45,333 nt of DNA from an uncultured Clostridia bacterium (GTDB taxonomy: Bacteria; Bacillota; Clostridia; TANB77; CAG-508). Made by a program: the position numbers and the translations under genes. Of this stretch, positions 8,112 to 16,201 are shown piece after piece. The first letter of the stretch is position 1. Every line of letters begins with the position of its first letter. The stretch is taken from the NCBI GenBank assembly GCA_947626885.1, contig CANQTX010000014.1, forward strand, positions 1 to 45,333. The letters are read 5' to 3'. The notes beneath the pieces were generated by a model. That model was not told where the DNA came from, searched no databases, and worked only from the letters and a program-made list of their open reading frames with translations.

Positions 8112-9554
8112 ATGCAGAAACAAATAAGAAAACTAAAGCAATCAACTGAAAATGGTATCACATTAGTAGCCTTAGTGGTAACCATCATTGTATTATTAAT
8201 CTTAGCAGGTGTGAGTATAAGCTTAGTGCTAGGGAATAATGGTGTCATAACCAAAGCAAGTACAGCGGTAACAGAAAATCGAAAAGCAACAGCACAAGAA
8301 GATATAGCAATGGCATGGGCAAGTTGTGAAACAGATTATTTAAACGAGTGGACAAAGAATACAAGTTTAAGTAAGGAAAGTTACTTATCAGCAGAAGAGA
8401 TTACAAATAAGTTTAATAATCAATACTTAACAGGAGGACAAGCAAGTAATATTAGTAGGGAAGAAGATGGAAGTATAACAGGAACATACACAAGCAATGA
8501 CAAAAATACAAACGTAGACTTTATAATAGAATCTAATGGAGTGGTAACGATAGAAGAAACAGGACCAACAGCAATAGATGAAGGATTAAAAGTAGGAGAT
8601 ACCGTAACATACAGTCCAAGTGGAGAATACAAATGGAAAGCAGATTATTGCTCAGCATCAACACAAAATCAGAGTGACCAAATTTTAAAAAATAGTGACA
8701 CAAATTATCAAGTAACAGAATGGAAGGTGTTTTCTATAGATGAAAAAACAAAAAAAGTTGAATTAATCTCAACAAATCCGACAGAAGGAACAGTCTACTT
8801 GGGACAAGCACAGGGATATAATAATGGAGTAAAATTACTAAATGAAGCATGTAATAGCTTATATGGAAATACAAATAAAAGTATTACAGGAAGAAGTATT
8901 AATATAGAAGATATAGAGGGAAGAATGACAGAAGAAGCATTAAATGGAGAAAATGGAGCACACAAATGTACCAGTAATGGTACACAATATGGAAAACAAG
9001 TTGGTACTCCACACACTAGTAATAAATATTATCCATTGATTTATGAATTAGAAGATAAAAGTGTTATAAATGGTCAAGAAAAATCAAGAGGATTAGAACT
9101 AAGTGATAGCACAAAATTATTAAATCGAACAGATAGTAGTACATTAACAACAAATGAAGTACAAAGTACCACAGCAACAGATGGATACGTACAAGCAACC
9201 ACAAGCATCCAACCATATCAAACATATTGGACTAAAGATAATGCATTCATGAAAACTGCTTTTAAACCATATAGTGAAGAAAGTAGTGATGAGAATTGTA
9301 CGAATTATAAATTAATCATACCTAATGGAACAAGTACTACCTACTGGGTGGCTTCGCGCTGTGTCAGTGCGTTCTCGAACCATTGTAGCTTTTGCATGCT
9401 TCATGTGAAGTCGGGCTACGTAGGCGCTAGCAACATGTTCGGCTCCGACGGCACCGGTTACGACAGCAATCGAGCTCTTCGCCCCGTAGTCTCTTTGAGT
9501 GCTAAGTTAATTCAAGGAAATGCGGAAACAGGATGGTCAATAGAGAATGAATAG
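8112..9554 (+). CDS. prepilin-like surface protein with a hypervariable-type C-terminus
   Basis: This 480-residue protein starts with a type IV prepilin-like signal: a basic leader, then G|ITLVALVVTIIVLLILAG as the cleavage site and hydrophobic helix. The usual Glu at position 5 of the mature protein is absent. A large extracellular part follows, rich in Thr, Ser and Asn. The last 55 residues (YWVASRCV ... NRALRPVVSLSAK) resemble the C-type-lectin-fold ends of diversity-generating retroelement targets and are encoded by abruptly GC-rich DNA. Likely role: an exported, variable ligand-binding protein. The start has GGGGG upstream. Expression may depend on inversion of the segment at 7913-8080. 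Confidence 0.75.
   Translation: MQKQIRKLKQSTENGITLVALVVTIIVLLILAGVSISLVLGNNGVITKASTAVTENRKATAQEDIAMAWASCETDYLNEWTKNTSLSKESYLSAEEITNKFNNQYLTGGQASNISREEDGSITGTYTSNDKNTNVDFIIESNGVVTIEETGPTAIDEGLKVGDTVTYSPSGEYKWKADYCSASTQNQSDQILKNSDTNYQVTEWKVFSIDEKTKKVELISTNPTEGTVYLGQAQGYNNGVKLLNEACNSLYGNTNKSITGRSINIEDIEGRMTEEALNGENGAHKCTSNGTQYGKQVGTPHTSNKYYPLIYELEDKSVINGQEKSRGLELSDSTKLLNRTDSSTLTTNEVQSTTATDGYVQATTSIQPYQTYWTKDNAFMKTAFKPYSEESSDENCTNYKLIIPNGTSTTYWVASRCVSAFSNHCSFCMLHVKSGYVGASNMFGSDGTGYDSNRALRPVVSLSAKLIQGNAETGWSIENE
9342..9500 (+). other. candidate diversity-generating retroelement variable region
   Basis: Within an AT-rich gene, this segment of about 160 bp is GC-rich. Its codons end mostly in C, T or G with few A (for example AGC AAC ATG TTC GGC and TCC GAC GGC ACC GGT). 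It encodes the end of the protein, just before the invariant-looking LRPVVSL. These are the features of a DGR variable region, where adenines of a template repeat are randomised. No reverse transcriptase, template repeat or Avd gene is in the window, so the template would have to be elsewhere in the genome. Confidence 0.6.
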
Positions 9555-9738
9555 ACTTCTGAGGTTTTTCTTGAAATCATAATTAAAAATTGGTTCTTTT
9601 GCAATTAGTTAATCGTTTATACATGTACATAATTATAAAGTAATTGAAGATGACTTAAAAAGCATCAAGTCCTTTTGATACGAATCCTTATAGGTTTAAA
9701 ATAGATATGTCAAATATAGAATGAAAATAAAATATTGA

Positions 9739-9804
9739 AAGAGAGCACTTACAATGATATTGTTTTAAGTGAATAAAAAATAAACATATCAGAGGTGCTC
9801 TCTT
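9739..9804. repeat. nested inverted repeats
   Basis: AAGAGAGCAC (9739-9748) is perfectly complementary to 9795-9804. Nested inside, CACTTACAAT (9746-9755) can pair with 9759-9771, with a 3-base bulge. The two helices overlap at 9746-9748 and so compete. The element lies between the surface protein gene and the convergent gene at 9825. It could be an insertion-sequence end remnant or a termination structure; there is no long T-run. Confidence 0.4.
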
Positions 9805-9824
9805 ATGAGTAATCATATCACATT

Positions 9825-10511
9825 TTAAGGATTTTCAAGTATTGTGTATCCAGATAAATCTAGGTCCGCTATATCTTTATCTGTAACCTTATTGAAGGTA
9901 TAATAAAAATCATAAAATTCATAAATATTCTCATCTTCATCATATTGATTTTTTGAAGGGTTATAATATTCACTATTAATATGTACCACGAGACCTGTAT
10001 CTTTGTCAACAAAAAAGTCTTTTGCCTCAAAAGTATCTAAGATACTTTTAAATAGTTTACCATCAAGTCTATAAACTTGTTTACCATTATATGTTTCTAA
10101 TTTTAAAGGAGTTAATAAAGCATTTTTACATTTTTCCCAAAAAGTTAAATCTTTAAAATAATCTATTAAATAATCTTTTGATTCTATAGGTATCAATTGA
10201 GGTTCAACATATACTCCATCATTAACTATCAAATATTTTTTGCTAGTTTCATTATTTTTATAAATTTTAACTGTAGCATTGTTTTCATAATTTACATTTA
10301 AGATACTATTATTCCCTTTTCTATAGTATTCCAATTTATTAATACCTATCCCTTGATAATCATATATGTGAATAAAATAATTATCTTGACTTAAGTATTG
10401 TTTTAACTTGTCTTCTAACGACTCAAGTATTAAGAATTTTCTCACAAATAGGATAATAAAGATGATAAGAATTAATAAAATGATACTGATAATAATTTTA
10501 CTTTTTCTCAT
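9825..10511 (-). CDS. membrane-anchored protein resembling anti-sigma ectodomains
   Basis: An N-terminal membrane segment (SKIIISIILLILIIFIILFV) is followed by about 195 extracellular residues with alternating beta-strand-like pattern. The end, TDKDIADLDLSGYTILE, closely parallels the ends of the anti-sigma factor at 37516-38370 (MPDLSRYTLIE) and of the protein at 38454-39131 (MPNLEGYTESV). The middle also matches in layout (YRKGNN, then DKDTGLVVHI). The three appear to share one ectodomain, perhaps of the LolA/RseB-like type by analogy, though I cannot test that. No cytoplasmic zinc-finger domain is present here. Confidence 0.6.
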   Translation of the reverse strand: MRKSKIIISIILLILIIFIILFVRKFLILESLEDKLKQYLSQDNYFIHIYDYQGIGINKLEYYRKGNNSILNVNYENNATVKIYKNNETSKKYLIVNDGVYVEPQLIPIESKDYLIDYFKDLTFWEKCKNALLTPLKLETYNGKQVYRLDGKLFKSILDTFEAKDFFVDKDTGLVVHINSEYYNPSKNQYDEDENIYEFYDFYYTFNKVTDKDIADLDLSGYTILENP

Positions 10512-10849
10512 ATTTACTTCTCCATATAATATATTCCAATAAAATTATATATGATAGATATTTTTTTTGCAATATTTTTCAAATCTTTGATTATTACTTT
10601 TTATATGAAGATAATTAGGAAATACATAGATTTGTAATACTAATTTTATTGATATTTGTCATTTTGTATCGAATGATTCAACAGATAAAAATGATAAATT
10701 GAATGTAGGAAGTTTTGGATTAGGATTAGATAAATATAAAATATATTTTTTCAACTTGTAAATAACTTTTGCTTATGTTATATTTAGAAAAGATAGAAAA
10801 TTTTATAAATGTGAAAGAAAGACATAGAAATGTGTAAAGTGTAAAAAAA
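10512..10849. other. 338-bp gap without a supported gene
   Basis: AT-rich sequence between the start of the membrane protein gene and the 3' end of tRNA-Gly. Short open runs such as NVGSFGLGLDKYK (near 10700) may be remnants of a coding sequence but have no start or ribosome binding site. No hairpin or repeat stands out. Confidence 0.4.
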
Positions 10850-10925
10850 TGGAGCGGGAAACGGGGCTCAAACCCGCGACCTTCGCCTTGGCAAGGCGAC
10901 GCTCTATCAACTGAGCTATTCCCGC
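10850..10925 (-). tRNA. tRNA-Gly (GCC)
   Basis: The minus strand gives GCGGGAA/TTCCCGC acceptor arms, a TTGCCAA anticodon loop of normal 7-base size with GCC, a T-arm with GGTTTGAGCCC, and an encoded CCA (10850-10852). The anticodon loop is not expanded, so this tRNA itself shows no sign of being a quadruplet-decoding variant. Confidence 0.95.
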
Positions 10926-11091
10926 AAGATTTCTATCAAAACATAGTTATCATACCAAAGATATATAAAAAAGTCAATAGGTATTTGATTTTTATTAATA
11001 AAAAATGTGTATATATAAAAAGAAGAATTTATGAAATTAGTATAAGAAATGAAAAAAGATAAATAATAAAAGAAATAAAGAAAGGAGTATA

Positions 11092-12408
11092 TTGGTTATT
11101 ACAATAAACCAATGTCAAACAGATAAAATGAGTAGTAAAACAAGTTTTGAAATAAAGCAAGGCATAAAAGTACATGTTATCCATACAGATTTATATAAAA
11201 CGAATCTTATTTGCGTTATGCTAACTCTTCCATTAATGAAAGAAACTGTTACTAAGAATGCATTACTTCCTTTTATGCTAAGAAGAGGAACGAAGAATTT
11301 TTCAGATCAATATGTGATCAATCAAGAATTAGAAGACATGTATGGTGCTTCTTTTGACTGTGGTGTTGATAAAATAGGAGATAATCAAGTTTTGAAGTTT
11401 TATATTGATACCATCAATAATGAATATACATTTTCTAAAGAAAATATTTTAAAAAAATCGGTAGAACTTATTTTAGATATTGTTTTTAATCCCATTATGG
11501 AAAATGGTTTATTTAAAGAAGAATTTTTAAATATAGAGAAAGAGAATTTAAAACAAGTTATAGAAAGTAAAATTGATGCTAAAGATGCTTATGCTTTTAA
11601 TAATTGTATTACGGCTATGTATGGAGAAGAAGGATTTGGTTTATATAAGTATGGTTATATAGAAGATATAGATGCTATTACTGCAGAAGATTTAACAGAA
11701 CATTATAATAAATTAATTCAAAATTGTAAAATTGATATATTATTATCTGGAAACTTTTATCAAGATGAAATTGTAAGTATTTTTGAACGAAATGAAAATG
11801 TGAAACAATTAAGACCACGAATTGAAAATTATATATTGAATAATGAATTCACAGAAAAGAAGCAAAAAGTAGATAATGTACAAGTGATTGAAGAAAAAAT
11901 GGATGTTAGTCAGGGAAAATTAGTTATAGGAATGGATGTCTTATCTAATATGGAAAATTTGCAAGCAACTGCATTGGTATATAATGCTATTTTAGGTGAT
12001 GGTGCCAATTCTTTACTTTTTCAAAATGTAAGAGAAAAAGAAAGCTTAGCTTATACTGCTAAAAGCAGTTTCATTAAACAAAAATTAAATATTTTTATTC
12101 GTTGTGGTATTCAAGTAGAAAATTATGATAAAGCAGTAGAAGTTATTAAGAAGCAGTTAGAAAATATAAAAGCAGGAAATTTTACAGAAGAACAAATCAA
12201 AAATGCAAAAGCATACTTAATTTCTGGCATTAAAGCTGTAGAAGAAGAACAAGATACAGAAGTGGTTTTTTATATAGGACAAGAAATATCTAAGACAGAT
12301 ATTTCTTTTGAAGAATATATTCAAAAAATAGAGAATGTATCCAAAGCAGAAATTATGGAATTAGCAAAACATATAGAGATAAATACAATTTATTTCTTAA
12401 GAGACTAA
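11092..12408 (+). CDS. yfmF: M16-family protein YfmF
   Basis: A 438-residue member of the insulinase-like (M16) superfamily. It matches the EF-P 5-aminopentanol modification-associated protein YfmF: MLRRGTKNF and ELEDMYGASFD in the N-terminal half, EKESLAYTAKSSF in the C-terminal half. The zinc motif HxxEH is absent, as usual for the inactive partner of a YfmF/YfmH pair. In Bacillus subtilis these proteins have been linked to maturation of elongation factor P. The start is TTG with AAGGAG 4 bases upstream. The active partner follows 42 bp later, so both are probably co-transcribed with lgt. Confidence 0.85.
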   Translation: MVITINQCQTDKMSSKTSFEIKQGIKVHVIHTDLYKTNLICVMLTLPLMKETVTKNALLPFMLRRGTKNFSDQYVINQELEDMYGASFDCGVDKIGDNQVLKFYIDTINNEYTFSKENILKKSVELILDIVFNPIMENGLFKEEFLNIEKENLKQVIESKIDAKDAYAFNNCITAMYGEEGFGLYKYGYIEDIDAITAEDLTEHYNKLIQNCKIDILLSGNFYQDEIVSIFERNENVKQLRPRIENYILNNEFTEKKQKVDNVQVIEEKMDVSQGKLVIGMDVLSNMENLQATALVYNAILGDGANSLLFQNVREKESLAYTAKSSFIKQKLNIFIRCGIQVENYDKAVEVIKKQLENIKAGNFTEEQIKNAKAYLISGIKAVEEEQDTEVVFYIGQEISKTDISFEEYIQKIENVSKAEIMELAKHIEINTIYFLRD

Positions 12409-12450
12409 AATAACAAATGGTTAGAATAACCAAGGTAAGGAGAAGAGACA

Positions 12451-13746
12451 GTGCAAATTATAGAAAATAATAAAATAAAAGAAAAAGTGTATACCGAGAA
12501 ATTAAATAATGGTTTAATGGTTATGGTAATTCCCAAAAAAGTAAGAAAAAAATATATCATTTGGGGAACTAAATTTGGTTCTATTGATAATAAATTTGTT
12601 CTTTCAGGAGAAAGCACACCTACTGTTGTGCCAGATGGTATTGCACATTATTTAGAACATAAGATGTTTGAACAGGAAAATGGGAGAAATAGTTTAGATG
12701 TACTTTCTTCCTTAGGTGTTAATGCAAATGCTTATACCACAAATAATCATACAGCTTATTTATTTGAATGTACAGATTGTTTTTACGAGGCTTTAGACGA
12801 ATTTATGAATTATATACAAAATCCGTATTTTACAGATGAAAATGTAGAAAAAGAGCGTGGCATTATTGGACAAGAAATTATGATGTATGAGGATTATCCA
12901 GATTGGGCTTTATATATGAATGCTATTAAGTGTATGTATCATAAAAATGAGGTCAGTATAGATGTAGCTGGTACGAAAGAAACCATTGCAGAAATTAATA
13001 AAGAGAAATTATATAAGATATATCGTGCATTTTATAGACCAGATAACATGGTGATGATAATAGCTGGCAATTTTGAGCCAGAAGAAATCATAGAAGAGAT
13101 AAAGAAAAGAATGAAAATGACGGAAAGTCAACAAACTGTAAAGAGAATTTATGAAAATGAACCAGAAACGATTGTTTCTAAAAAAATTGAAAGACAAATG
13201 GACATTAGTATGCCATGTTTTATAGTAGGATATAAAGATAACGATTTAGAAAGCAATAAAGTGAAAAAGAGTATAGCAATAGATATAATTGGTAATATTA
13301 TTTTGGGAAGAAGTGCAAGATTATTTCAAAAATTATATGAAAAAGGAAAAATTTTATCAGAACCAAGTTGGAATTATGAATTTGCAGAAACGTATGCTCA
13401 TGTGTTAATTCAAGGACAAACCAATTATGTAGATGATGTTATAGCAGAAATAAGTTTTGAAGTTGAAAGAGTAAAAAAGGAAGGAATAAAAGAAGAAGAT
13501 TTTCAAAGAATTAAGAAAAAAATATATGGGGAAATGGTAAAAGATTATAATGAAGTGGCAACAATTGCTAATGGATTTGTTGCAAATTATGTAAGAGGGA
13601 TAAATTCATTTGATTATTTTGAAGAATTCGAAAGTATTCATAAAACATATGTAGAAAAAGTATTAAGAGATGTATTGCAAGAAGAGAAAAAAGTTATTTC
13701 AGTTATTAAACCAAATACAAATATCATGGCAAGCAAAAATAAATAA
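12451..13746 (+). CDS. yfmH: M16 zinc peptidase YfmH
   Basis: This 431-residue insulinase-family peptidase has the complete inverted zinc motif in GIAHYLEHKMFE (HxxEH) and the downstream glutamate in KERGIIGQEIMMYEDYP. The C-terminal M16 domain contains LYEKGKILSEPSWNYEF. It pairs with the inactive YfmF upstream; in Bacillus the pair is implicated in EF-P 5-aminopentanol modification. The GTG start has GGAG 8 bases upstream. The lgt gene follows 47 bp later. Confidence 0.88.
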   Translation: MQIIENNKIKEKVYTEKLNNGLMVMVIPKKVRKKYIIWGTKFGSIDNKFVLSGESTPTVVPDGIAHYLEHKMFEQENGRNSLDVLSSLGVNANAYTTNNHTAYLFECTDCFYEALDEFMNYIQNPYFTDENVEKERGIIGQEIMMYEDYPDWALYMNAIKCMYHKNEVSIDVAGTKETIAEINKEKLYKIYRAFYRPDNMVMIIAGNFEPEEIIEEIKKRMKMTESQQTVKRIYENEPETIVSKKIERQMDISMPCFIVGYKDNDLESNKVKKSIAIDIIGNIILGRSARLFQKLYEKGKILSEPSWNYEFAETYAHVLIQGQTNYVDDVIAEISFEVERVKKEGIKEEDFQRIKKKIYGEMVKDYNEVATIANGFVANYVRGINSFDYFEEFESIHKTYVEKVLRDVLQEEKKVISVIKPNTNIMASKNK

Positions 13747-13793
13747 TAAATACATGAAAGTAAGCTCTGATGCGAGAGTAGAAAGAGGAATAA

Positions 13794-14600
13794 ATGGATG
13801 TAATAGAATTTCCTGGATTGGGAATCCATCTTACCATATCAAAAATAGCATGTTATATATTAGGGTTTCCTGTTTATAGTTATGCTGTATGTATTGTTTC
13901 TGGTATTATTATAGCATTAATACTCTGTAAGTTAGATGAAAAAAATCATACAATTTCTTTTGATTTTGTACTAGAAGTGATTTCTTTTGCTATAGTTTTT
14001 GGTATTATAGGAGCTAGAATATACTATGTTATATTTCATTTTTCATATTACACGAATATATGGCAAATAATCCGTCTTCGAGATGGTGGATTAGCAATTT
14101 ATGGAGGATTTCTTGCAGGAGGATATGTTATTTTAAAAAAATGCAAGGCAAAGGGTGTTAATCCTATAACTTTTTTAGATTATATAGCACCGTTTGTTGC
14201 ATTAGCACAATCTATTGGAAGATGGGGGAATTTTTTTAATAGAGAAGCTTATGGTTATGAAACACAATCTATCATAAGAATGGGAATACAAACAGCAAAT
14301 GGCTATCAAGAAGTACATCCTGTATTTTTATATGAATCGATAGCTACTTTTATTATTTTCTTATTATTAAGAATCATGCAAAAAAGAACGAAATTTGAAG
14401 GCCAGATTTTTTATGTATATTTATTATTTTATACAGGTGTGAGAATGTTTTTAGAAAGTTTTAGAGTAGATAGTTTATTATTTTTTCATTTAAGAATCTC
14501 ACAAGTATTGTCAATCGTTGTATTTTTATGGTCAACTATAATGATTGTAAAAAATGTAAAAATATGTATGAAAAAAGAGAATATGCTTGAAAAACTATGA
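13794..14600 (+). CDS. lgt: prolipoprotein diacylglyceryl transferase
   Basis: Lgt transfers diacylglycerol from phosphatidylglycerol to the lipobox cysteine of prelipoproteins at the membrane. The 268 residues contain about seven hydrophobic segments, the signature GRWGNFFNREAYG with the essential Arg and Asn, and HPVFLYES near the C-terminal half. The YGGFLAGG loop before the signature is also present. AGAGGA lies a few bases before the ATG. It ends in TGA, which shows that TGA is a normal stop codon here. It probably forms the end of the yfmF-yfmH-lgt operon. Confidence 0.96.
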   Translation: MDVIEFPGLGIHLTISKIACYILGFPVYSYAVCIVSGIIIALILCKLDEKNHTISFDFVLEVISFAIVFGIIGARIYYVIFHFSYYTNIWQIIRLRDGGLAIYGGFLAGGYVILKKCKAKGVNPITFLDYIAPFVALAQSIGRWGNFFNREAYGYETQSIIRMGIQTANGYQEVHPVFLYESIATFIIFLLLRIMQKRTKFEGQIFYVYLLFYTGVRMFLESFRVDSLLFFHLRISQVLSIVVFLWSTIMIVKNVKICMKKENMLEKL

Positions 14601-14605
14601 AAACA

Positions 14606-14690
14606 TGACGAGAAATGACGAATTTTGTCTTACGAAAAATAACGCAAATAGTGCAAATTTATTGACTTTGTTGTAACAATATGGTATTTT
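14606..14690 (+). promoter_or_regulatory. promoter with Spo0A-box-like repeats
   Basis: TGACGAG (14606-14612) and TGACGAA (14616-14622), starting 10 bases apart, match the TGNCGAA core of Spo0A boxes. Downstream lies a promoter: TTGACT (14662-14667), 17 bases, TATTTT (14685-14690). It drives the Spo0E-like gene at 14725. Spo0A control of its own phosphatase would make a feedback loop; this is inferred. Confidence 0.5.
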
Positions 14691-14724
14691 TAATATATAC
14701 AAAAGAAAAAGGGAGAGTGGTAAT

Positions 14725-14871
14725 ATGTTAGATGATAAAATATGTGAATTAAGAAATAAATTAAATAAAAGTATATCTGATGGAGAAGACTACTCAATCA
14801 TTTATCAAATAAGTGTAGAACTAGATGAGTTAATTGCTAAGTTTTATGAGAATACCATGAATATTATTTAG
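14725..14871 (+). CDS. Spo0E-family aspartyl-phosphate phosphatase
   Basis: A 48-residue protein with the Spo0E pattern: LRNKLNKSI on the first helix, a DGEDYSIIYQ turn, then SVELDELIAKFYE containing the SxELD motif used to dephosphorylate Spo0A~P. Family members are short helical hairpins of about 50-60 residues, so this one is complete. The ATG follows GGGAGAG. It has its own promoter and terminator. It would act in the cytoplasm to hold back sporulation. Confidence 0.85.
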   Translation: MLDDKICELRNKLNKSISDGEDYSIIYQISVELDELIAKFYENTMNII

Positions 14872-14893
14872 AACAAAATTTTTAAAACTTTCA

Positions 14894-14932
14894 AAAAGGG
14901 TTTTATGTTGAAAAATAACATAAAACTCTTTT
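14894..14932 (+). terminator. intrinsic terminator of the Spo0E-like gene
   Basis: A 16-bp stem with one G-U pair (14894-14909 with 14917-14932), 7-base loop, then CTTTTTTA. The following 190 bp to the MscS gene hold no other gene. Confidence 0.85.
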
Positions 14933-15129
14933 CTTTTTTAGTGGTAATTCTATACAATAAAATGATAGATATCAAAAATGTAAAAAAATTTGATAAAGAA
15001 ATTTTCCAAATAAAAATATATACTTTTTGAAAAATATAAGATATAATAATATATATTATATAAAATTTTGTTTTTTAAATAACAGAAATGAGAACCAAAG
15101 AAAAGTAACAATAATCAATGGAGGAGTGA

Positions 15130-16200
15130 ATGGAAAGCCTAAAAAACTGGATATATCATATTGACATTAATAACTTACTAAAGATATTTGATATGCAAAT
15201 AGCAATAGGAATTGTAATAATATTTTTTATTTTTAGAACAATATTTTCACGATGTATTATTAAATTGTTTTATATATTCACAAAAAATAAAAAACATGCA
15301 AAAGAAAGTAGCATGTACAAACCATTAAATACCTTTTTTGCATTTTTAGGAATTTATATAGCTATTCGTATTTTGCCAGTTAGTAAGCAAATTTTATATA
15401 ATCTTAATAAAATATTTAAAATTATTGTTATATTTTATATAACAAAAGCCATTACGACTTTAGTGTATGAAGAGTCATTTGTTTTAAAAAAAATATTAAA
15501 GCGTTCTAATAATAAAGCCGTAGATGTTTTTATTTGTAAAATTGTGAGAAGTATTATTTGGATTATATTTATTTTTATTGTTATAGATGAACTAGGTTAT
15601 AACCTAAGTGGGTTATTTGCCGGATTAGGAATTGCCAGTGCTGCTGTAGCATTAGCAGCACAAGATTTAGTGAAGAGTTTAATTAGCGGTATTACCATTT
15701 TAACAGATAAGCCATTTGTAATAGGAGATTGGATAGAAATTGGTGAATATCAAGGTAGTGTAATTGATATTTCTGTTCGTAGTACGCGTATCAAATCGCA
15801 GAATAATACCGTGATTACTATACCAAATTCTATAGTGACAACATCTTATGTTATTAATTGGAATAGACTTACGAGCAGAAGATTTGACTGTACATTAAAT
15901 TTAAGTTTAGATACCACTTCTGAGCAAATTAAAAAGATTGTTAGTCAAATAAGAGTCCTTCTAGAAAATAATCCAAAGGTTATAGAAGAAACAGTGCAAG
16001 TAAGTTTTAATGAAATTAGTAGTTTTAGTAGTGATATAAAAATATTTTTATTTGTTCGAGAAACAGAATATGTAAAATTCTTAAAAGTAAAGCAGAATAT
16101 TTTATGTAGTTTACTACAATTAATAGAAAAAGAAAATATTGATTTAGCATATCCAACACAAACATTATATTTAAAAAAAGTAGAAATAGAGGAAAGTTAG
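15130..16200 (+). CDS. MscS-family mechanosensitive channel
   Basis: This 356-residue protein has several N-terminal membrane segments, then the pore-lining helix and MscS core: GLFAGLGIASAAVALAAQD (Gly/Ala packing helix), VKSLISGITILTDKPFVIGD and the beta domain VIDISVRSTRIKSQNNTVIT with IPNS. It would release solutes under hypo-osmotic shock. The ATG at 15130 has GGAGG a few bases upstream. The patatin gene starts one base past its stop, so the two are likely translationally coupled. Confidence 0.93.
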   Translation: MESLKNWIYHIDINNLLKIFDMQIAIGIVIIFFIFRTIFSRCIIKLFYIFTKNKKHAKESSMYKPLNTFFAFLGIYIAIRILPVSKQILYNLNKIFKIIVIFYITKAITTLVYEESFVLKKILKRSNNKAVDVFICKIVRSIIWIIFIFIVIDELGYNLSGLFAGLGIASAAVALAAQDLVKSLISGITILTDKPFVIGDWIEIGEYQGSVIDISVRSTRIKSQNNTVITIPNSIVTTSYVINWNRLTSRRFDCTLNLSLDTTSEQIKKIVSQIRVLLENNPKVIEETVQVSFNEISSFSSDIKIFLFVRETEYVKFLKVKQNILCSLLQLIEKENIDLAYPTQTLYLKKVEIEES

Positions 16201-16201
16201 T

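Noticed and set aside
9342..9500. GC-rich block as foreign DNA inserted by transfer
   Set aside because: It is in frame, ends in the family's normal LRPVVSL, and its codon pattern fits adenine mutagenesis better than an insertion.
13670..13879. Plus-strand ORF bridging yfmH and lgt
   Set aside because: It is an alternate frame of two well-supported genes with no ribosome binding site of its own.
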